Below are positions 18,521 through 28,072 of a stretch of DNA of 64,000 bases, in pieces (within the stretch, counting starts at the first letter, position 1; each line of letters starts with the position of its first letter). Made by a program: the position numbers and the translations under genes. The notes beneath the pieces are model-generated. The model was not told the DNA's origin, made no database searches, and saw only the letters and a list, made by a program, of their open reading frames with translations. This DNA is from Rhodospirillales bacterium (GTDB taxonomy: Bacteria > Pseudomonadota > Alphaproteobacteria > Rhodospirillales > Defluviicoccaceae), in assembly GCA_007695045.1 (NCBI GenBank), contig REEP01000067.1, forward strand, positions 1-64,000, read 5' to 3'.

Positions 18521-19336
18521 TTACCAGCGGCCACCGGGTTGCGCCAGGGCCTCATGGGTGAGTTCACGAACAATGATATCGAACGCTTCGTCCACTGAAT
18601 CGGTCTTGTGAAACAGTTCCAAATCCTTTCGATCAATGGTGCCGAAACGGACCAGCGCATCCAGATTGAGGACTTGATCCCAGAATTCCGATCCATAGAG
18701 AACAATGGGCAGGCGCTTGCGGATCTTTCCCGTCTGGACCAGCGTGATCACTTCGAAAAACTCATCAAGGGTGCCGAAACCGCCCGGAAACGCGATCAGC
18801 GCCTTGGCCAGATAGACGAACCAGAACTTCCGCATGAAGAAGTAATGGAACTCGAATTCCAGTTGGCGCGTGATGTACGGGTTGCCCCGTTGCTCCTTCG
18901 GCAATGAGATGGTCAGCCCCACATTGAGACCCCGCGCCTCCGAGGCGCCGCGGTTGGCCGCCTCCATGATGCCGGGGCCGCCGCCGGTACAAACCACGAA
19001 CCGCCGTCGCTTTTCCTCGAGCCCTTTGGACCACTCGGTCAGCCGTCGGGCGAGTTCGCGACAGTCCTCGTAGTAGCGCGACATGGCCAACTGCCGTTCG
19101 GCGGTCTCCACATCCCCGCCGTTGGCGCGGGCTTCTTCCAGCGCATCGCTGGCGACGTCGCGGGGCACCAACCGCGCCGACCCCCAGAACACGATGGTGT
19201 CGGAGATGCGCAGCCCCTCGAAACGCGATTCGGGGTACAGGTATTCCGCCAGGATGCGGAGTTGGCGGGCGTCGCGGCTGGCGATGAAGGTTTCGCTGCG
19301 GTACGCCTTGTCGATACGTCTTTCGTCGGTCGCCAT
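18521..19336 (-). CDS. LOG-family protein (putative cytokinin riboside 5'-monophosphate phosphoribohydrolase)
   Basis: A 271-residue protein of the longer LOG/TIGR00730-like group, predicted to hydrolyse nucleoside monophosphates at the N-glycosidic bond. Key motifs are FWGSARL, CTGGGPGIMEAANRGA and FPGGFGTLDEFFEV (catalytic Arg/Glu loop). Start ATG 19336 (MATDERRIDKAYRSE); the frame upstream is not family-like. It converges on ilvE. The 63-base gap has only a weak 5-bp hairpin (CCTTT-GGG-AAAGG). Confidence 0.88.
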   Translation of the reverse strand: MATDERRIDKAYRSETFIASRDARQLRILAEYLYPESRFEGLRISDTIVFWGSARLVPRDVASDALEEARANGGDVETAERQLAMSRYYEDCRELARRLTEWSKGLEEKRRRFVVCTGGGPGIMEAANRGASEARGLNVGLTISLPKEQRGNPYITRQLEFEFHYFFMRKFWFVYLAKALIAFPGGFGTLDEFFEVITLVQTGKIRKRLPIVLYGSEFWDQVLNLDALVRFGTIDRKDLELFHKTDSVDEAFDIIVRELTHEALAQPGGRW

Positions 19337-19398
19337 GGGAAGCCGGCTCCTGCCAACGGCATGACCGCCCGCTGGCGACCGCCGCCGGCCCAAAAGCC

Positions 19399-20055
19399 CT
19401 AAAACATCAGCCGGGTCAAGTCGGGGACCACGCGGGTGCCCTCCGGGAACGGGCTGGGCTCGCCATCCGGAACGCGTCCGACGAACGCAAGCCCGGTGGC
19501 CAGCGCCGCGTCATGGTCTGTCATACTGTCACCAACGAACACGGCCGCATCGGCGCTGAGACCGTGGCGGGACAGCAACGCCCGAATGATCGGCGGCTTC
19601 TCAGGCGGTGATCCCCGCACCTCGGTGAACAGATGGCTCATCCCGCGCCGCGCAATGATCCGGCGCAGTTCCACCTCGGGCGTGCCGGAGACGACGAACA
19701 CCGGCATCCGGCCCTGCAGCGAGGTGACCAACGCCTCGGCACCCGCTACCCAGTCGGTCGCGACCACGGCATCCTCGACCAGATGCGAGAATTGCCCGGC
19801 CAGCCGGTCCAACTCCGCCGCATTCAGGACCTGGCCGAGGAACGTGGCATGGCAGTGGCGGATTTTCTGGCGGCGAGAGATGCCACCGTTGGCCCTGTGA
19901 TGGGCGATCGCGGCCGCGAGAACGTCGGGGCCATAAGGCTTGTACAGTTCGGTGAAAGCCTTGGTCTTGATGTCGGCGGATTCGAGGATCACCCCGTCGA
20001 AATCGAGGAAGACGGCCCGCCAGCCGCCGCCGCCATCCATCGGGATCGGTGCCAT
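19399..20055 (-). CDS. HAD-superfamily phosphatase
   Basis: A haloacid-dehalogenase-type phosphatase of 218 residues. Motif I FLDFDGVILES, motif II VVSGTPE, motif III Lys in SPPEKPPII, and motif IV VGDSMTDHDAA are all present, with a helical cap between I and II. It resembles the phosphoglycolate/beta-phosphoglucomutase branch; the substrate cannot be told. ATG 20055 is 8 bases after the moaE stop; TTG 20067 and GTG 20061 in frame are less likely. Confidence 0.85.
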   Translation of the reverse strand: MAPIPMDGGGGWRAVFLDFDGVILESADIKTKAFTELYKPYGPDVLAAAIAHHRANGGISRRQKIRHCHATFLGQVLNAAELDRLAGQFSHLVEDAVVATDWVAGAEALVTSLQGRMPVFVVSGTPEVELRRIIARRGMSHLFTEVRGSPPEKPPIIRALLSRHGLSADAAVFVGDSMTDHDAALATGLAFVGRVPDGEPSPFPEGTRVVPDLTRLMF

Positions 20056-20063
20056 GGCCACTC

Positions 20064-20573
20064 TCAACCTCGGTCCCGCGCATGTCGAGGGCGCGATGGG
20101 CCCGGATTTCCGGCAGTCGGCGATGATGAAGACCAGCGTGTCGCGGCAACGGCGTCGGTGTCCCGGGCTTCCACCCAGTGACCACCATTCGCCGTTTCCT
20201 CGTGCTTCCAGAACGGCGCCTCCGTCTTAAGCAAGTCGATCAGGAACCGACAAGCCTCGAAAGCGTCATCCCGGTGCGCCGCGGCAGCCGCCACCAGGAC
20301 GATGCGGTCGCCGGGCTCCAGGCGGCCGAAACGATGGATGATCAGCACGTCCTGCAACGGCCAGCGCGCCCGCGCCGCGTCCTCGATCCGCGTCAGTTCG
20401 CGCTCGGTCATGCCGGGATAATGCTCCAGGCTCATGGCCCGCAACACAGGCCCCCGGTTGAGGTCCCGCACCAGGCCGACAAACACGGCGACGCCGCCGA
20501 TCCCGGAATTGCCGGCATACAGACGATCGATCTCCGTGCCGGGGGAGAAGTCCTCGCGCTGCACCCGGATCAT
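20064..20573 (-). CDS. moaE: molybdopterin synthase catalytic subunit
   Basis: Transfers sulfur from MoaD thiocarboxylate to precursor Z to form molybdopterin. Motifs: GAVAVFVG-like GGVAVFVGLVRDLNRG, LEHYPGMTERE, HRFGRLEPGD and the catalytic-Lys region LIDLLKTEAPFWKHE. The 169 residues include a C-terminal low-complexity tail (SSSSPTAGNPGPSRP) beyond the usual end. The start overlaps the moaD stop and uses GGGAGG inside the moaD 3' end as its ribosome site. Confidence 0.95.
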   Translation of the reverse strand: MIRVQREDFSPGTEIDRLYAGNSGIGGVAVFVGLVRDLNRGPVLRAMSLEHYPGMTERELTRIEDAARARWPLQDVLIIHRFGRLEPGDRIVLVAAAAAHRDDAFEACRFLIDLLKTEAPFWKHEETANGGHWVEARDTDAVAATRWSSSSPTAGNPGPSRPRHARDRG

Positions 20574-20839
20574 TGCCGCCTCCCGCCGGTGATCGGCGGA
20601 AAAAAGGCCACCTCATCATCGGGGCCAACCGCGTGGTCGAGGCTCGCATGCGCCTGATTGACGGCAATCCGGATATGACGCAGATCCGCCAGCGCCGCGC
20701 CGGGCCGGCCCCCGCGCGCGCGCAACCAGACCACCAGCGACCGCACGTCCGCTACGTCCGCCGGCGGCATCACCGTCTCCTCCGACAGGCCTGCGTGCTC
20801 CCGCACCGATGCGAAATAGAGAATGCGCACGGAGGTCAC
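20570..20839 (-). CDS. moaD: molybdopterin synthase sulfur-carrier subunit, with C-terminal extension
   Basis: A ubiquitin-like sulfur carrier of 89 residues (VRILYFASVREHAGL...VAFFPPITGG). MoaD normally ends at Gly-Gly, which MoeB adenylates. Here three more residues (RRQ) follow, so the canonical C-terminus is capped unless trimmed. The extra codons overlap the moaE ribosome site and start. The start is GTG 20839. Order pgsA-moaD-moaE suggests one transcript. Confidence 0.9.
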   Translation of the reverse strand: MTSVRILYFASVREHAGLSEETVMPPADVADVRSLVVWLRARGGRPGAALADLRHIRIAVNQAHASLDHAVGPDDEVAFFPPITGGRRQ

Positions 20840-20866
20840 GATCTTGGGTTGTGTCGTGGGAGAGCT

Positions 20867-21565
20867 CTAACCGACATCGCGGGCCGGATCCGCGCGCTCG
20901 AGCCGGGCTGCGGGCTCCGACCGGTCAGGATTCCGGTCCGGATCGCTGTGGCGCTGCGCTGCCGGCTCGTCTCCCATATGGTTAAGCCCGGCCCGCAGAT
21001 AGTCGTACCCGGTAATGAAGGTCAGCAACGCCGCCGCCCACAAGCCGGAAAGTCCGATCATCGGTGTCGTCAGCGGCCCGAATGTGGGACCGTACTCACC
21101 CACCACCAGGAAGCCGATGGCAATCATCTGCAAGGTGGTCTTCCATTTCGCCAGACGCGTCACCGGCAGGCCGACGTTCAGTTGCGCCAGATGTTCACGC
21201 AAACCGGACACCAGGATCTCCCGCCACAGGATCACCGCCGCGGGCACGATATGCACACCCCACAGACGATCGATCCCCACCAAGACCAGAAGGACGGATG
21301 CCACCAGAAGTTTGTCAGCGATCGGGTCGAGAAACCGGCCGAAACTGGATTGCAGAGACCACGCCCGCGCCAAATAGCCGTCGAGGAAATCGGTTATGGC
21401 CGCAGCGACGAAGACCAGCAAGGCGAGCCAGCTGGCCCAGGGTGTCTGCAGCATCAGCAGCACGCAAACGACCGGCGTGGCCAGCACGCGCGACACCGTC
21501 AGCAGATTGGGAAGATTACCCAACATTGCACGTCCCATGGGCGCTGCGGGAAACGTTGCGAACAT
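20867..21565 (-). CDS. pgsA: CDP-diacylglycerol-glycerol-3-phosphate 3-phosphatidyltransferase
   Basis: Makes phosphatidylglycerol phosphate in the inner membrane. The CDP-alcohol phosphotransferase motif is complete (DFLDGYLAR, then FGRFLDPIADK). There are about five transmembrane helices. The 232 residues end in an Arg/Asp/Pro-rich hydrophilic tail (DPDRNPDRSEPAARLERAD) that is longer than usual. ATG 21565 follows the uvrC stop by 1 base, with GGAGG inside the uvrC end; MLGNLPN (ATG 21526) is a plausible alternative start. Confidence 0.93.
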   Translation of the reverse strand: MFATFPAAPMGRAMLGNLPNLLTVSRVLATPVVCVLLMLQTPWASWLALLVFVAAAITDFLDGYLARAWSLQSSFGRFLDPIADKLLVASVLLVLVGIDRLWGVHIVPAAVILWREILVSGLREHLAQLNVGLPVTRLAKWKTTLQMIAIGFLVVGEYGPTFGPLTTPMIGLSGLWAAALLTFITGYDYLRAGLNHMGDEPAAQRHSDPDRNPDRSEPAARLERADPARDVG

Positions 21566-21566
21566 T

Positions 21567-23465
21567 CTAGCCTCCGGAATGGAACCAGTCATAGATCTTA
21601 TTGGCAAGCGACCGACTGATACCCTCAACCGCCTCAAGGTCACCGCGACCTGCCTGGGCGATCCCCCGCACCGACCCGAAGTGATGCAGCAGAGCCCTCT
21701 TGCGCCGGCTGCCGATCCCCGGGATCTCGTCCAGCGGCGAGGCCGTGAGGCGCTTGGAGCGCTTGACGCGATGGCCACCGATGACGAACCGGTGGGCCTC
21801 GTCGCGCAACCGTTGCAGGAAGTAAAGCACCGGGTCGTTGCGATCCAACACCAGCGGCGGGCGCCCTGGCAGGAAGATGCGCTCACGCCCGGCGTTGCGG
21901 TCATGGCCCTTGGCGATGGCGGCGACCGGCAGGTCGTCGATGCCGAGATCGGCGAACACCTGAAGCGCCACGCCCAGTTGCCCCTGGCCGCCGTCGATCA
22001 GGACCAGTTCCGGCCAGCCCTCCCCTCGGCCCGGATTCTCCTTGAGCGCGCGGGAGAAGCGGCGGGTCAGCACCTCCCGCATCATGGCGTAGTCGTCACC
22101 GGGGACGAAGCCGTCCTCGGTGCCGCGGATCGTCCACTTGCGGTAGGCGTTCGGCATCAGACCCTCGGGCCCCGCCACGATCATGGCGCCCAGCGCCTCG
22201 GTCCCCGAAACATGGCTGTTGTCATAAACCTCGATGCGCCGGGGCGGGGCCTCCAGATTCAAGGTGGTCGCCAGCGCGTCCAGCAGCCGGCGCTGGGAGG
22301 CGCTTTCGGCCATCCGCCGGCTCAGGGCTTCGCGGGCATTGCTGAGCGCGTGCGCCACCAGGTTGAGCTTGTCGCCCCGCTGCGGGAAAACGACCTGAAC
22401 GCGGTGTCCGGCCAGCACGGACAACGCCTCGGCGACCAGAGCCAACTGCGGCAGCCGATGGCTGACCAGGATCAACGGCGGCGGCTGACGCTCCGCGTAG
22501 AACTGCCCCAGGAAGGCGGCAAGAACGGCTTCCGGTCCTTCCCCCGCGGGATGATTGGGAAAATACGGGCGGTTTCCGTAGTTCTGTCCGGCGCGGAAGA
22601 AGAAGACCTGGATGCAGGACTGGCCGCCTTCCGTATGAGCGGCCACCACGTCGGCTTCGCCGATGCCGGCGAGATTGATATCCTGATGCGCCTGGACGGT
22701 GGTGAGCGCACGGATGCGGTCGCGGTAGCCGGCGGCTGCTTCGAACGCCAACTCGCGGCTGGCGGCATCCATGCGGGCTGCGAGGTCGCGCTGGATGGCT
22801 TGGCTGCCACCCTTGAGAAACAGCCGTGCCTGGTCGACGAGGGCCCCATACTCAGCCTCGCCGATGCGGCCGACGCAGGGCGCCGAGCATCGCTTGATCT
22901 GATACAGCAAGCACGGCCGGGTTCGAGAGGCGAACACAGCGTCCGAACAACTCCGCAGCAGGAACGCCCGCTGCAGCACGTTGAGCGTGTGGTTGACCGA
23001 CCACGCGGAGGCGAACGGGCCGAAGTACTCGCCGGGACGCGAGCGCGCCCCGCGGTGCTTGAGCACACGCGGAAACGGGTGGTCGCTGGTCACCAGGATC
23101 AGCGGGAACGACTTGTCATCCCGAAGCAGGATATTGTAGCGCGGCTTCAGGCGCTTGATCAGGTTGGCCTCGAGCAGCAGCGCTTCCGCCTCGGTGTGGG
23201 TGGTGACGAACTCCATCGTCGCCGTCTCCGCCACCATGCGCTTGAGCCGCATGCCGAGGCGATGCGCCTGGGTATACGTTGCGACCCGCTTCTTTAGGTT
23301 GCGCGCCTTGCCGACGTACAGCACCTCGCCCTTGCCGTTGGCCATCCGGTACACGCCGGGCAACGCCGGCAACGTCTTGACGTGAGCCGAAACCACCGCC
23401 ACGCCCGTGGCCAGCGGGTTGCTGGCCACGTCCGCCTGAGGGGGATCCGTCGATTGTGCAGCCAT
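21567..23465 (-). CDS. uvrC: excinuclease ABC subunit C
   Basis: Makes both incisions in nucleotide excision repair. The 632 residues contain an N-terminal GIY-YIG nuclease ([25 protein letters not shown]), a Cys-rich and UVR region ([15 protein letters not shown]), the RNase H-like 3' nuclease ([28 protein letters not shown]) and a C-terminal HhH pair ([17 protein letters not shown]). ATG 23465 (MAAQSTDPP) was chosen; more upstream frame is not conserved. It heads the uvrC-pgsA-moaD-moaE-HAD run. Confidence 0.97.
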   Translation of the reverse strand: MAAQSTDPPQADVASNPLATGVAVVSAHVKTLPALPGVYRMANGKGEVLYVGKARNLKKRVATYTQAHRLGMRLKRMVAETATMEFVTTHTEAEALLLEANLIKRLKPRYNILLRDDKSFPLILVTSDHPFPRVLKHRGARSRPGEYFGPFASAWSVNHTLNVLQRAFLLRSCSDAVFASRTRPCLLYQIKRCSAPCVGRIGEAEYGALVDQARLFLKGGSQAIQRDLAARMDAASRELAFEAAAGYRDRIRALTTVQAHQDINLAGIGEADVVAAHTEGGQSCIQVFFFRAGQNYGNRPYFPNHPAGEGPEAVLAAFLGQFYAERQPPPLILVSHRLPQLALVAEALSVLAGHRVQVVFPQRGDKLNLVAHALSNAREALSRRMAESASQRRLLDALATTLNLEAPPRRIEVYDNSHVSGTEALGAMIVAGPEGLMPNAYRKWTIRGTEDGFVPGDDYAMMREVLTRRFSRALKENPGRGEGWPELVLIDGGQGQLGVALQVFADLGIDDLPVAAIAKGHDRNAGRERIFLPGRPPLVLDRNDPVLYFLQRLRDEAHRFVIGGHRVKRSKRLTASPLDEIPGIGSRRKRALLHHFGSVRGIAQAGRGDLEAVEGISRSLANKIYDWFHSGG

Positions 23466-23839
23466 GGATCGGAATGTGGCGCAGGACCGGAAGCCGATCA
23501 ATGCAGGCCGATACCGGCCGCCACCGTCATGACGGCGCTTGTCCCCACCCAAGCAACGCCCTCGGGACAAATCTGTGGATCGTTTTTGCGCCTGCGAAGC
23601 GGCCGTCGCCGCCCTGTCCGGCTAAGGCTGATGGATTCCTTGCTGTAACGGCCGCAATGCAGCGAAAGAACCCGGTCACGTGAACCGCAAGGGGGCGCTC
23701 AACCGCGGTTTTGCCCGCTTTCACAGTAATCCGCCATGCGCTCGCACCGGCCAAAACCGCATGGCACAACCTGTGGACAAGTTTCGCGGCACCGTCGGCG
23801 GAAAGCGAACAGGACGCCGGGACGAACCAACCGACCGGT
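23466..23839. other. gene-free interval between folB and uvrC
   Basis: 374 bases with no convincing gene. Minus-strand open frames here lack ribosome sites and family features. It should hold the uvrC promoter, but no clear -35/-10 pair was found. Confidence 0.5.
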
Positions 23840-24259
23840 TCAGGACGACGATGGAAACCGTTCGATCTCAACCCCCACACTGGCGGCGTCGGGCAGAACG
23901 TCGAGCTTTTCCACCCGCACCCGGACCGACCGCACCCGTTCATCGTCCAGGCACATGCGCGCAATTTGCTCGGCCAGAGTTTCAGCCAGCTTGATGTGGC
24001 CGCGCGACACGATATCCCGCACCCCTTCGGTGATCTGTTCATAGCACACCACGTTGCCCAGATCATCGCGCAAATCGGCCCCTTCGTCCCGAACCGCCAG
24101 ATCAAGATTGATGCGGACGCGCTGTGGCGCGTGCCGTTCATGGCGATGCACGCCGATGGAACAGGTCAGCAGCAAGTCGCGGACGAACACGTGGCGCAGT
24201 CGGTTGCGCGCATCGGCAATCCGCAGCGGGTGAATCACGGGTGCGATCTCAGCGGTCAT
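23840..24259 (-). CDS. folB: dihydroneopterin aldolase-family protein
   Basis: Cleaves (and epimerises) 7,8-dihydroneopterin in folate synthesis. The 139 residues have the T-fold signatures VFVRDLLLTCSIGVHRHER (catalytic Glu region), VVCYEQITEGVRDIV and LAETLAEQIARMCL. The catalytic Lys near the C-terminus fits VRVEKLDVLPDA. ATG 24259 is preferred over TTG 24265. It lies 70 bases downstream of a pteridine-reductase-like SDR gene. Confidence 0.9.
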   Translation of the reverse strand: MTAEIAPVIHPLRIADARNRLRHVFVRDLLLTCSIGVHRHERHAPQRVRINLDLAVRDEGADLRDDLGNVVCYEQITEGVRDIVSRGHIKLAETLAEQIARMCLDDERVRSVRVRVEKLDVLPDAASVGVEIERFPSSS

Positions 24260-24329
24260 CGGCAATCCTAATCGAGCGTCCCGACGGGGTTAATGTCGTC
24301 ATCGGCTTGGCGACTGTCGGTTCGGGCTG

Positions 24330-25112
24330 TCATTCGTCAGCCAACAGACCCGACGGCGCATGCCCCCATCCGAGGTGTTGGCCGCCGTCGACCGCGATCA
24401 TCTGGCCGGTCAGCGACGGCGCGTCAAGCAGGAAGCGCACGGCGGCGGCAACCTCCTCGGGGCTGGCTGGCCGGGCCAACGGCAGCATCGACCATTGTCG
24501 CCGGAACTGCGCCTCGGACTGGCGTGGACTTGGCAGAGTGGGTCCCGGTCCGACGGCATTGACGCGGATGCGCGGCGCCAGTGACAGGGCCATGGTCTGT
24601 GTCAGCGTCCAAAGTGCTGCCTTGCTCACGGTGTAAGACGTGAAATGAGGCGTGAGGTTCCAGACCCGCTGGTCCACGATGTTGATCACGTGGCCGGACC
24701 AGCCGGCGGGAAGGCTGGCGGCGAATGCCTGAGCCAGGACAAATGGGGCCCACAGGTTCACCTGCATGTGCCGATCCCAGCTTTCGCGAGTCGTCGTGGT
24801 CACCTCGTCCCGTTCGAAGACCGAGGCGTTGTTGACGAGGCAGGTAAGCGGGCCGATCGCCGCAGCGGCCCGGTCGACCAGGCCCGCGAGTTCCGCGTCG
24901 GCCGTCAGGTCTCCACGGACCAGCGCGCATTGCCCGCCATCGGCCTCGATCAGTTCAGCAACGGCGCGGGCATCGGCGTCCGACGCGTTATAATGAATGG
25001 CGACCCGCCAGCCGTGCCGGGCCAAGCCAACGGCGATGGCCCGGCCGATGCGCCGGCCGGCGCCGGTGACGAGGGCGGTCCTGTCGCCGAGGCTGGGGCT
25101 GTCGACGGTCAT
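24330..25112 (-). CDS. SDR-family oxidoreductase, pteridine reductase-like (FolM-type)
   Basis: A 260-residue NADPH-dependent short-chain dehydrogenase. The cofactor motif is TGAGRRIG, the TGxxxRxG variant seen in PTR1/FolM pteridine reductases rather than the usual TGxxxGxG. NNAS, catalytic Tyr-Lys in SYTVSKAAL and GPGPTL are present; the position of the catalytic Ser is occupied by Asp in NIVDQRV, as in PTR1-type enzymes. Adjacency to folB supports a role in dihydrofolate or dihydromonapterin reduction. ATG 25112. Confidence 0.8.
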   Translation of the reverse strand: MTVDSPSLGDRTALVTGAGRRIGRAIAVGLARHGWRVAIHYNASDADARAVAELIEADGGQCALVRGDLTADAELAGLVDRAAAAIGPLTCLVNNASVFERDEVTTTTRESWDRHMQVNLWAPFVLAQAFAASLPAGWSGHVINIVDQRVWNLTPHFTSYTVSKAALWTLTQTMALSLAPRIRVNAVGPGPTLPSPRQSEAQFRRQWSMLPLARPASPEEVAAAVRFLLDAPSLTGQMIAVDGGQHLGWGHAPSGLLADE

Positions 25113-25177
25113 GACCTGACCATGGCCCCGACCACGCCGCCGATCAAGTGCCGCGAAGCCGTCATGCCGAGAACCTG

Positions 25178-26164
25178 TCAGGGCATGCCCGCCGGCGCAC
25201 CGGGAATCACGCCGAACCCGCCTGTGTATTGCAGCGCGATGTAGCCGACATAAAGCAGCAGAAAGACCGTCCCGGTCTTGCGCCCCAGCCTGCCGCCCAA
25301 CAGGAACGGCAGAAACACCAGTGTCGCCAGGAGCATGATCCACAGATCAAAGGTGAGAATCTGCCCGGCGACCGGCAGGGGCACCACCACCGCCACCGCA
25401 CCCCCGACCAGCAGCATGTTGAAAAGATTGCTTCCCAGGACGTTGCCGACGGCAACATCGGCATGCCCGCGCAGACCGGCCACCACGGATGCCGCCAGTT
25501 CCGGCAGCGATGTGCCGATGGCGATCAGGGTGAGACCGATCACCGCCTCGGGAATGCCGAGGGTCCGGGCGATCGCGGTGCCGCCTTCGACCAGAAATTC
25601 CGATCCGATCAGCAACCCGGCGAGACCAAGAATGACGGCGCCCCAGGCGAGCCATGATCCTCCCGGCAGAAGGCCGATGTCTTCCGCTTCCTGGCGACGG
25701 CTGTCGGCGGCGACATCGCCCGGCCCGCGGGTTTCCCGCCAGAACGAGATCATCATGAATGCGGCGAAGGCGAACAGCAGCAGCAGGCCGGACTCCATCG
25801 CCACTTCGCCGGTGAGCGCGATGAGCGCGAACAGCAACGTGCCGGCGATGAGAACGCCGGTATCGTACACCATCGGGCTGGGACGCGGCGCAATCGGCCG
25901 GATCAACCCGGTCACGCCCAGGATCAGAAGGACATTGGCAATGTTGCTCCCGACGATGTTGCCGACCGCGATATCCGGGGATTCCTCCAGCGCCGCCTGC
26001 AGGCTCACCACCAGTTCAGGTGCGGAGGTCCCGAATGCGACCACCGTCATACCGATCAGAATGGTCGAAACCCCGAGCCGACGCGCCACGGTGACCGAAC
26101 CACGCACGAGCAGTTCCGCCCCGCCCAGCAGCAACAGAAAGCCGGCGATGACCTGGAGGACCAT
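25178..26164 (-). CDS. calcium/sodium antiporter-family (CaCA) membrane protein
   Basis: A 328-residue integral membrane protein with about ten helices and the two inverted alpha-repeats of the family: GTSAPELVVSLQAA with GNIVGSNIANVL, and GTSLPELAASVVAG with GNVLGSNLFNML. These form the cation-binding site. Exchange of Ca2+ against Na+ or H+ is the family role (YrbG type). ATG 26164 was used; GTG 26170 is possible. Confidence 0.93.
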   Translation of the reverse strand: MVLQVIAGFLLLLGGAELLVRGSVTVARRLGVSTILIGMTVVAFGTSAPELVVSLQAALEESPDIAVGNIVGSNIANVLLILGVTGLIRPIAPRPSPMVYDTGVLIAGTLLFALIALTGEVAMESGLLLLFAFAAFMMISFWRETRGPGDVAADSRRQEAEDIGLLPGGSWLAWGAVILGLAGLLIGSEFLVEGGTAIARTLGIPEAVIGLTLIAIGTSLPELAASVVAGLRGHADVAVGNVLGSNLFNMLLVGGAVAVVVPLPVAGQILTFDLWIMLLATLVFLPFLLGGRLGRKTGTVFLLLYVGYIALQYTGGFGVIPGAPAGMP

Positions 26165-26220
26165 TACCACGGGCGGTCATCCGACGACGAAGTCGATGCC
26201 ATTGTCACCGCCTTCAAGGA

Positions 26221-26721
26221 TCACGGGCGAGGGCGCTGGTACGCGTGCGCGACCGGCGCGAACGTCGCCACCAGGGCCTCATAGAGACCGCGCTTGAACC
26301 ACACCGCCATCTCCGGCAGTTCGGCGAGGTCGGCCCAGCGCCAGGCGTCGAATTCGGGATGGCCACTGGCCGCCAAATCGATGTCCGAATCGGAACCCAG
26401 AAACCTCAGCGCGAACCAGCGCTGTTCCTGCCCGCGATAGCGGCCACCCCAGACCCGCCCGAGCAGATGGTCGGGCAGGTCGTATCGCAGCCAGTCCGGT
26501 GTTTCGGCAATGATCTCGAACCGATCGGTGCCGATTTCCTCCTGCATCTCCCGGCGCACGGCGTCCCGGGGATCTTCGCCCGCGTCGATCCCGCCCTGGG
26601 GAAGCTGCCATGCATCCGGCGTGTCCAGGCGCCGCGCGACGAGAACGCGCCCCCGGCGATCGAACAGCACCGCGCCCACCCCCTTACGATAGGGCAAGTG
26701 CTCCTTATCCACGGCCGTCAT
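26221..26721 (-). CDS. rppH: RNA pyrophosphohydrolase (Nudix)
   Basis: Removes pyrophosphate from mRNA 5' ends, starting decay. The 166 residues contain the Nudix box GGIDAGEDPRDAVRREMQEEIG (split here: GGIDAGEDPRDA, RREMQEEIG) and the RppH features YRKGVGAVLFDRRG and WQLPQGG. ATG 26721 overlaps the yibQ stop by 4 bases. The family-specific C-terminal WFKRGLYE is present. Confidence 0.95.
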   Translation of the reverse strand: MTAVDKEHLPYRKGVGAVLFDRRGRVLVARRLDTPDAWQLPQGGIDAGEDPRDAVRREMQEEIGTDRFEIIAETPDWLRYDLPDHLLGRVWGGRYRGQEQRWFALRFLGSDSDIDLAASGHPEFDAWRWADLAELPEMAVWFKRGLYEALVATFAPVAHAYQRPRP

Positions 26722-28019
26722 CGATGAACCTGAAGACCAACCACGCCGCTTATCGGCACCAGCACCACCCCCCGTTCCTCCAGTCCCTTGGCCCACTCGG
26801 CCACCCTGTCGATGGTCAGCGGCAGAGGACGGCCCATCCCTACCGCGACGCCCCTTTGCCGGGCAATCTCTTCCAGACTTGCCAGAGCTTCACCGATGGA
26901 TTCCGCAGCGGGTGTGGCATCGATCCAGAGATCGGCGGCCGCGACCGGCAGCCTCAGATCCCGCGCCAGCGCAGGCAGTGCCGTCGCCCCGGCCCCCATC
27001 CCACCGATATACGACAGGCCGCGGTCGCCAAGGATCCCGGCGATCGGACGAAGGCTCTCCTCCGTCGCTTCCAGGCGTTGGCCGAACGGATTGAAAACCC
27101 CCACATAGCCGCCGAACTGCGCCATGAGGCGCATCAGGCGGTCGTCATCGCCGCTTGCGGCCGCGCTCGCCTGCAAGGCAGCGGGCCCGGGATCGCGAAA
27201 AGGAAATGCGTACGAGCGAGTGGGCAAGGCCATCAGGATTTCGCGCCCCCCGCCGCGGGCCGCAGCCGCCCACATCGCGGCATCATCCGCATACGGATCG
27301 ATCGCCAGGGTCACGTCGGCCGGGAGACGACGGATCGCCGCTTCCGAGGCCACGGCACTCAGGCCGATATCCGCAACCACGAGCGCGACGCGCGGACGTG
27401 CATCGCCCGCCGGCGTCGGACGGGCGTAGACCGCCAATGGCGTACGCCCGTCGTCGGCGATCCGCGGCAGCGGCCCGTCGCGGCCATCTTCGGTCACCGC
27501 CGGATCCAGTGGTGGTGCCCGGCGCACCAGGGCTGCCAGAGACGGTTCCGTCGCCGCGGTGCTCCGCGCCACCGCCGCGATCGTCACACCGCCGCCCCGG
27601 TCCACCACCACCGGCCCGGGTTCCAGCGCGACCGTAGCGCCAGCCGGAGGTGCGGCCTGGTCGGAAACATCAATGGCCACTGCGGCCACTGCATCAGCCG
27701 TGGCCGATGGTTCCGGCAATTCCAGAACGACCGATGGTGGAACGTCGCCGGCCTGCCAAAGCGGTGGCAGAACCCAGACACCCAGGCCCAGCGTCACCGC
27801 GATGCCGGCCGTAGCGGCCACGAAGAGGGCCCACGATGGCGCGCTCGGGCCGGCCTGGCGAGCGCCGCCGGTGCCGGGCTCAAGGGCCACGTCATCGTTA
27901 CCGCGAAACAGGTCTTCGGCCTCTTGCCACGGATTGCCCGCCTCCTCGCCGCCAGCCGCGGGTACGGAGGCCGGGGCTTCGCCGCGGCCGGATTTCGCTG
28001 ACGATAACGCCGGCGCCAT
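26718..28019 (-). CDS. divergent polysaccharide deacetylase (YibQ family)
   Basis: A 433-residue membrane-anchored protein: cytoplasmic N-terminus, one transmembrane helix (about 64-85, ALFVAATAGIAVTLGLGVWV), a long Ala/Pro-rich linker, and a C-terminal divergent deacetylase domain (RVALVVADIGLS, VTLAIDPYADDA, GYVGVFNPFG, GVAVGMGRPLPLTIDRV). The first motif reads VADIG where relatives have IDDxG, so one metal-binding Asp is lost. Order envC-ctpA-yibQ is widely conserved and points to cell-wall or envelope work. Confidence 0.85.
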   Translation of the reverse strand: MAPALSSAKSGRGEAPASVPAAGGEEAGNPWQEAEDLFRGNDDVALEPGTGGARQAGPSAPSWALFVAATAGIAVTLGLGVWVLPPLWQAGDVPPSVVLELPEPSATADAVAAVAIDVSDQAAPPAGATVALEPGPVVVDRGGGVTIAAVARSTAATEPSLAALVRRAPPLDPAVTEDGRDGPLPRIADDGRTPLAVYARPTPAGDARPRVALVVADIGLSAVASEAAIRRLPADVTLAIDPYADDAAMWAAAARGGGREILMALPTRSYAFPFRDPGPAALQASAAASGDDDRLMRLMAQFGGYVGVFNPFGQRLEATEESLRPIAGILGDRGLSYIGGMGAGATALPALARDLRLPVAAADLWIDATPAAESIGEALASLEEIARQRGVAVGMGRPLPLTIDRVAEWAKGLEERGVVLVPISGVVGLQVHR

Positions 28020-28072
28020 CTTTCATCCCACCGGGTCGGCCTGAGCCGACCGCCTCGACGCCCACTAACACC

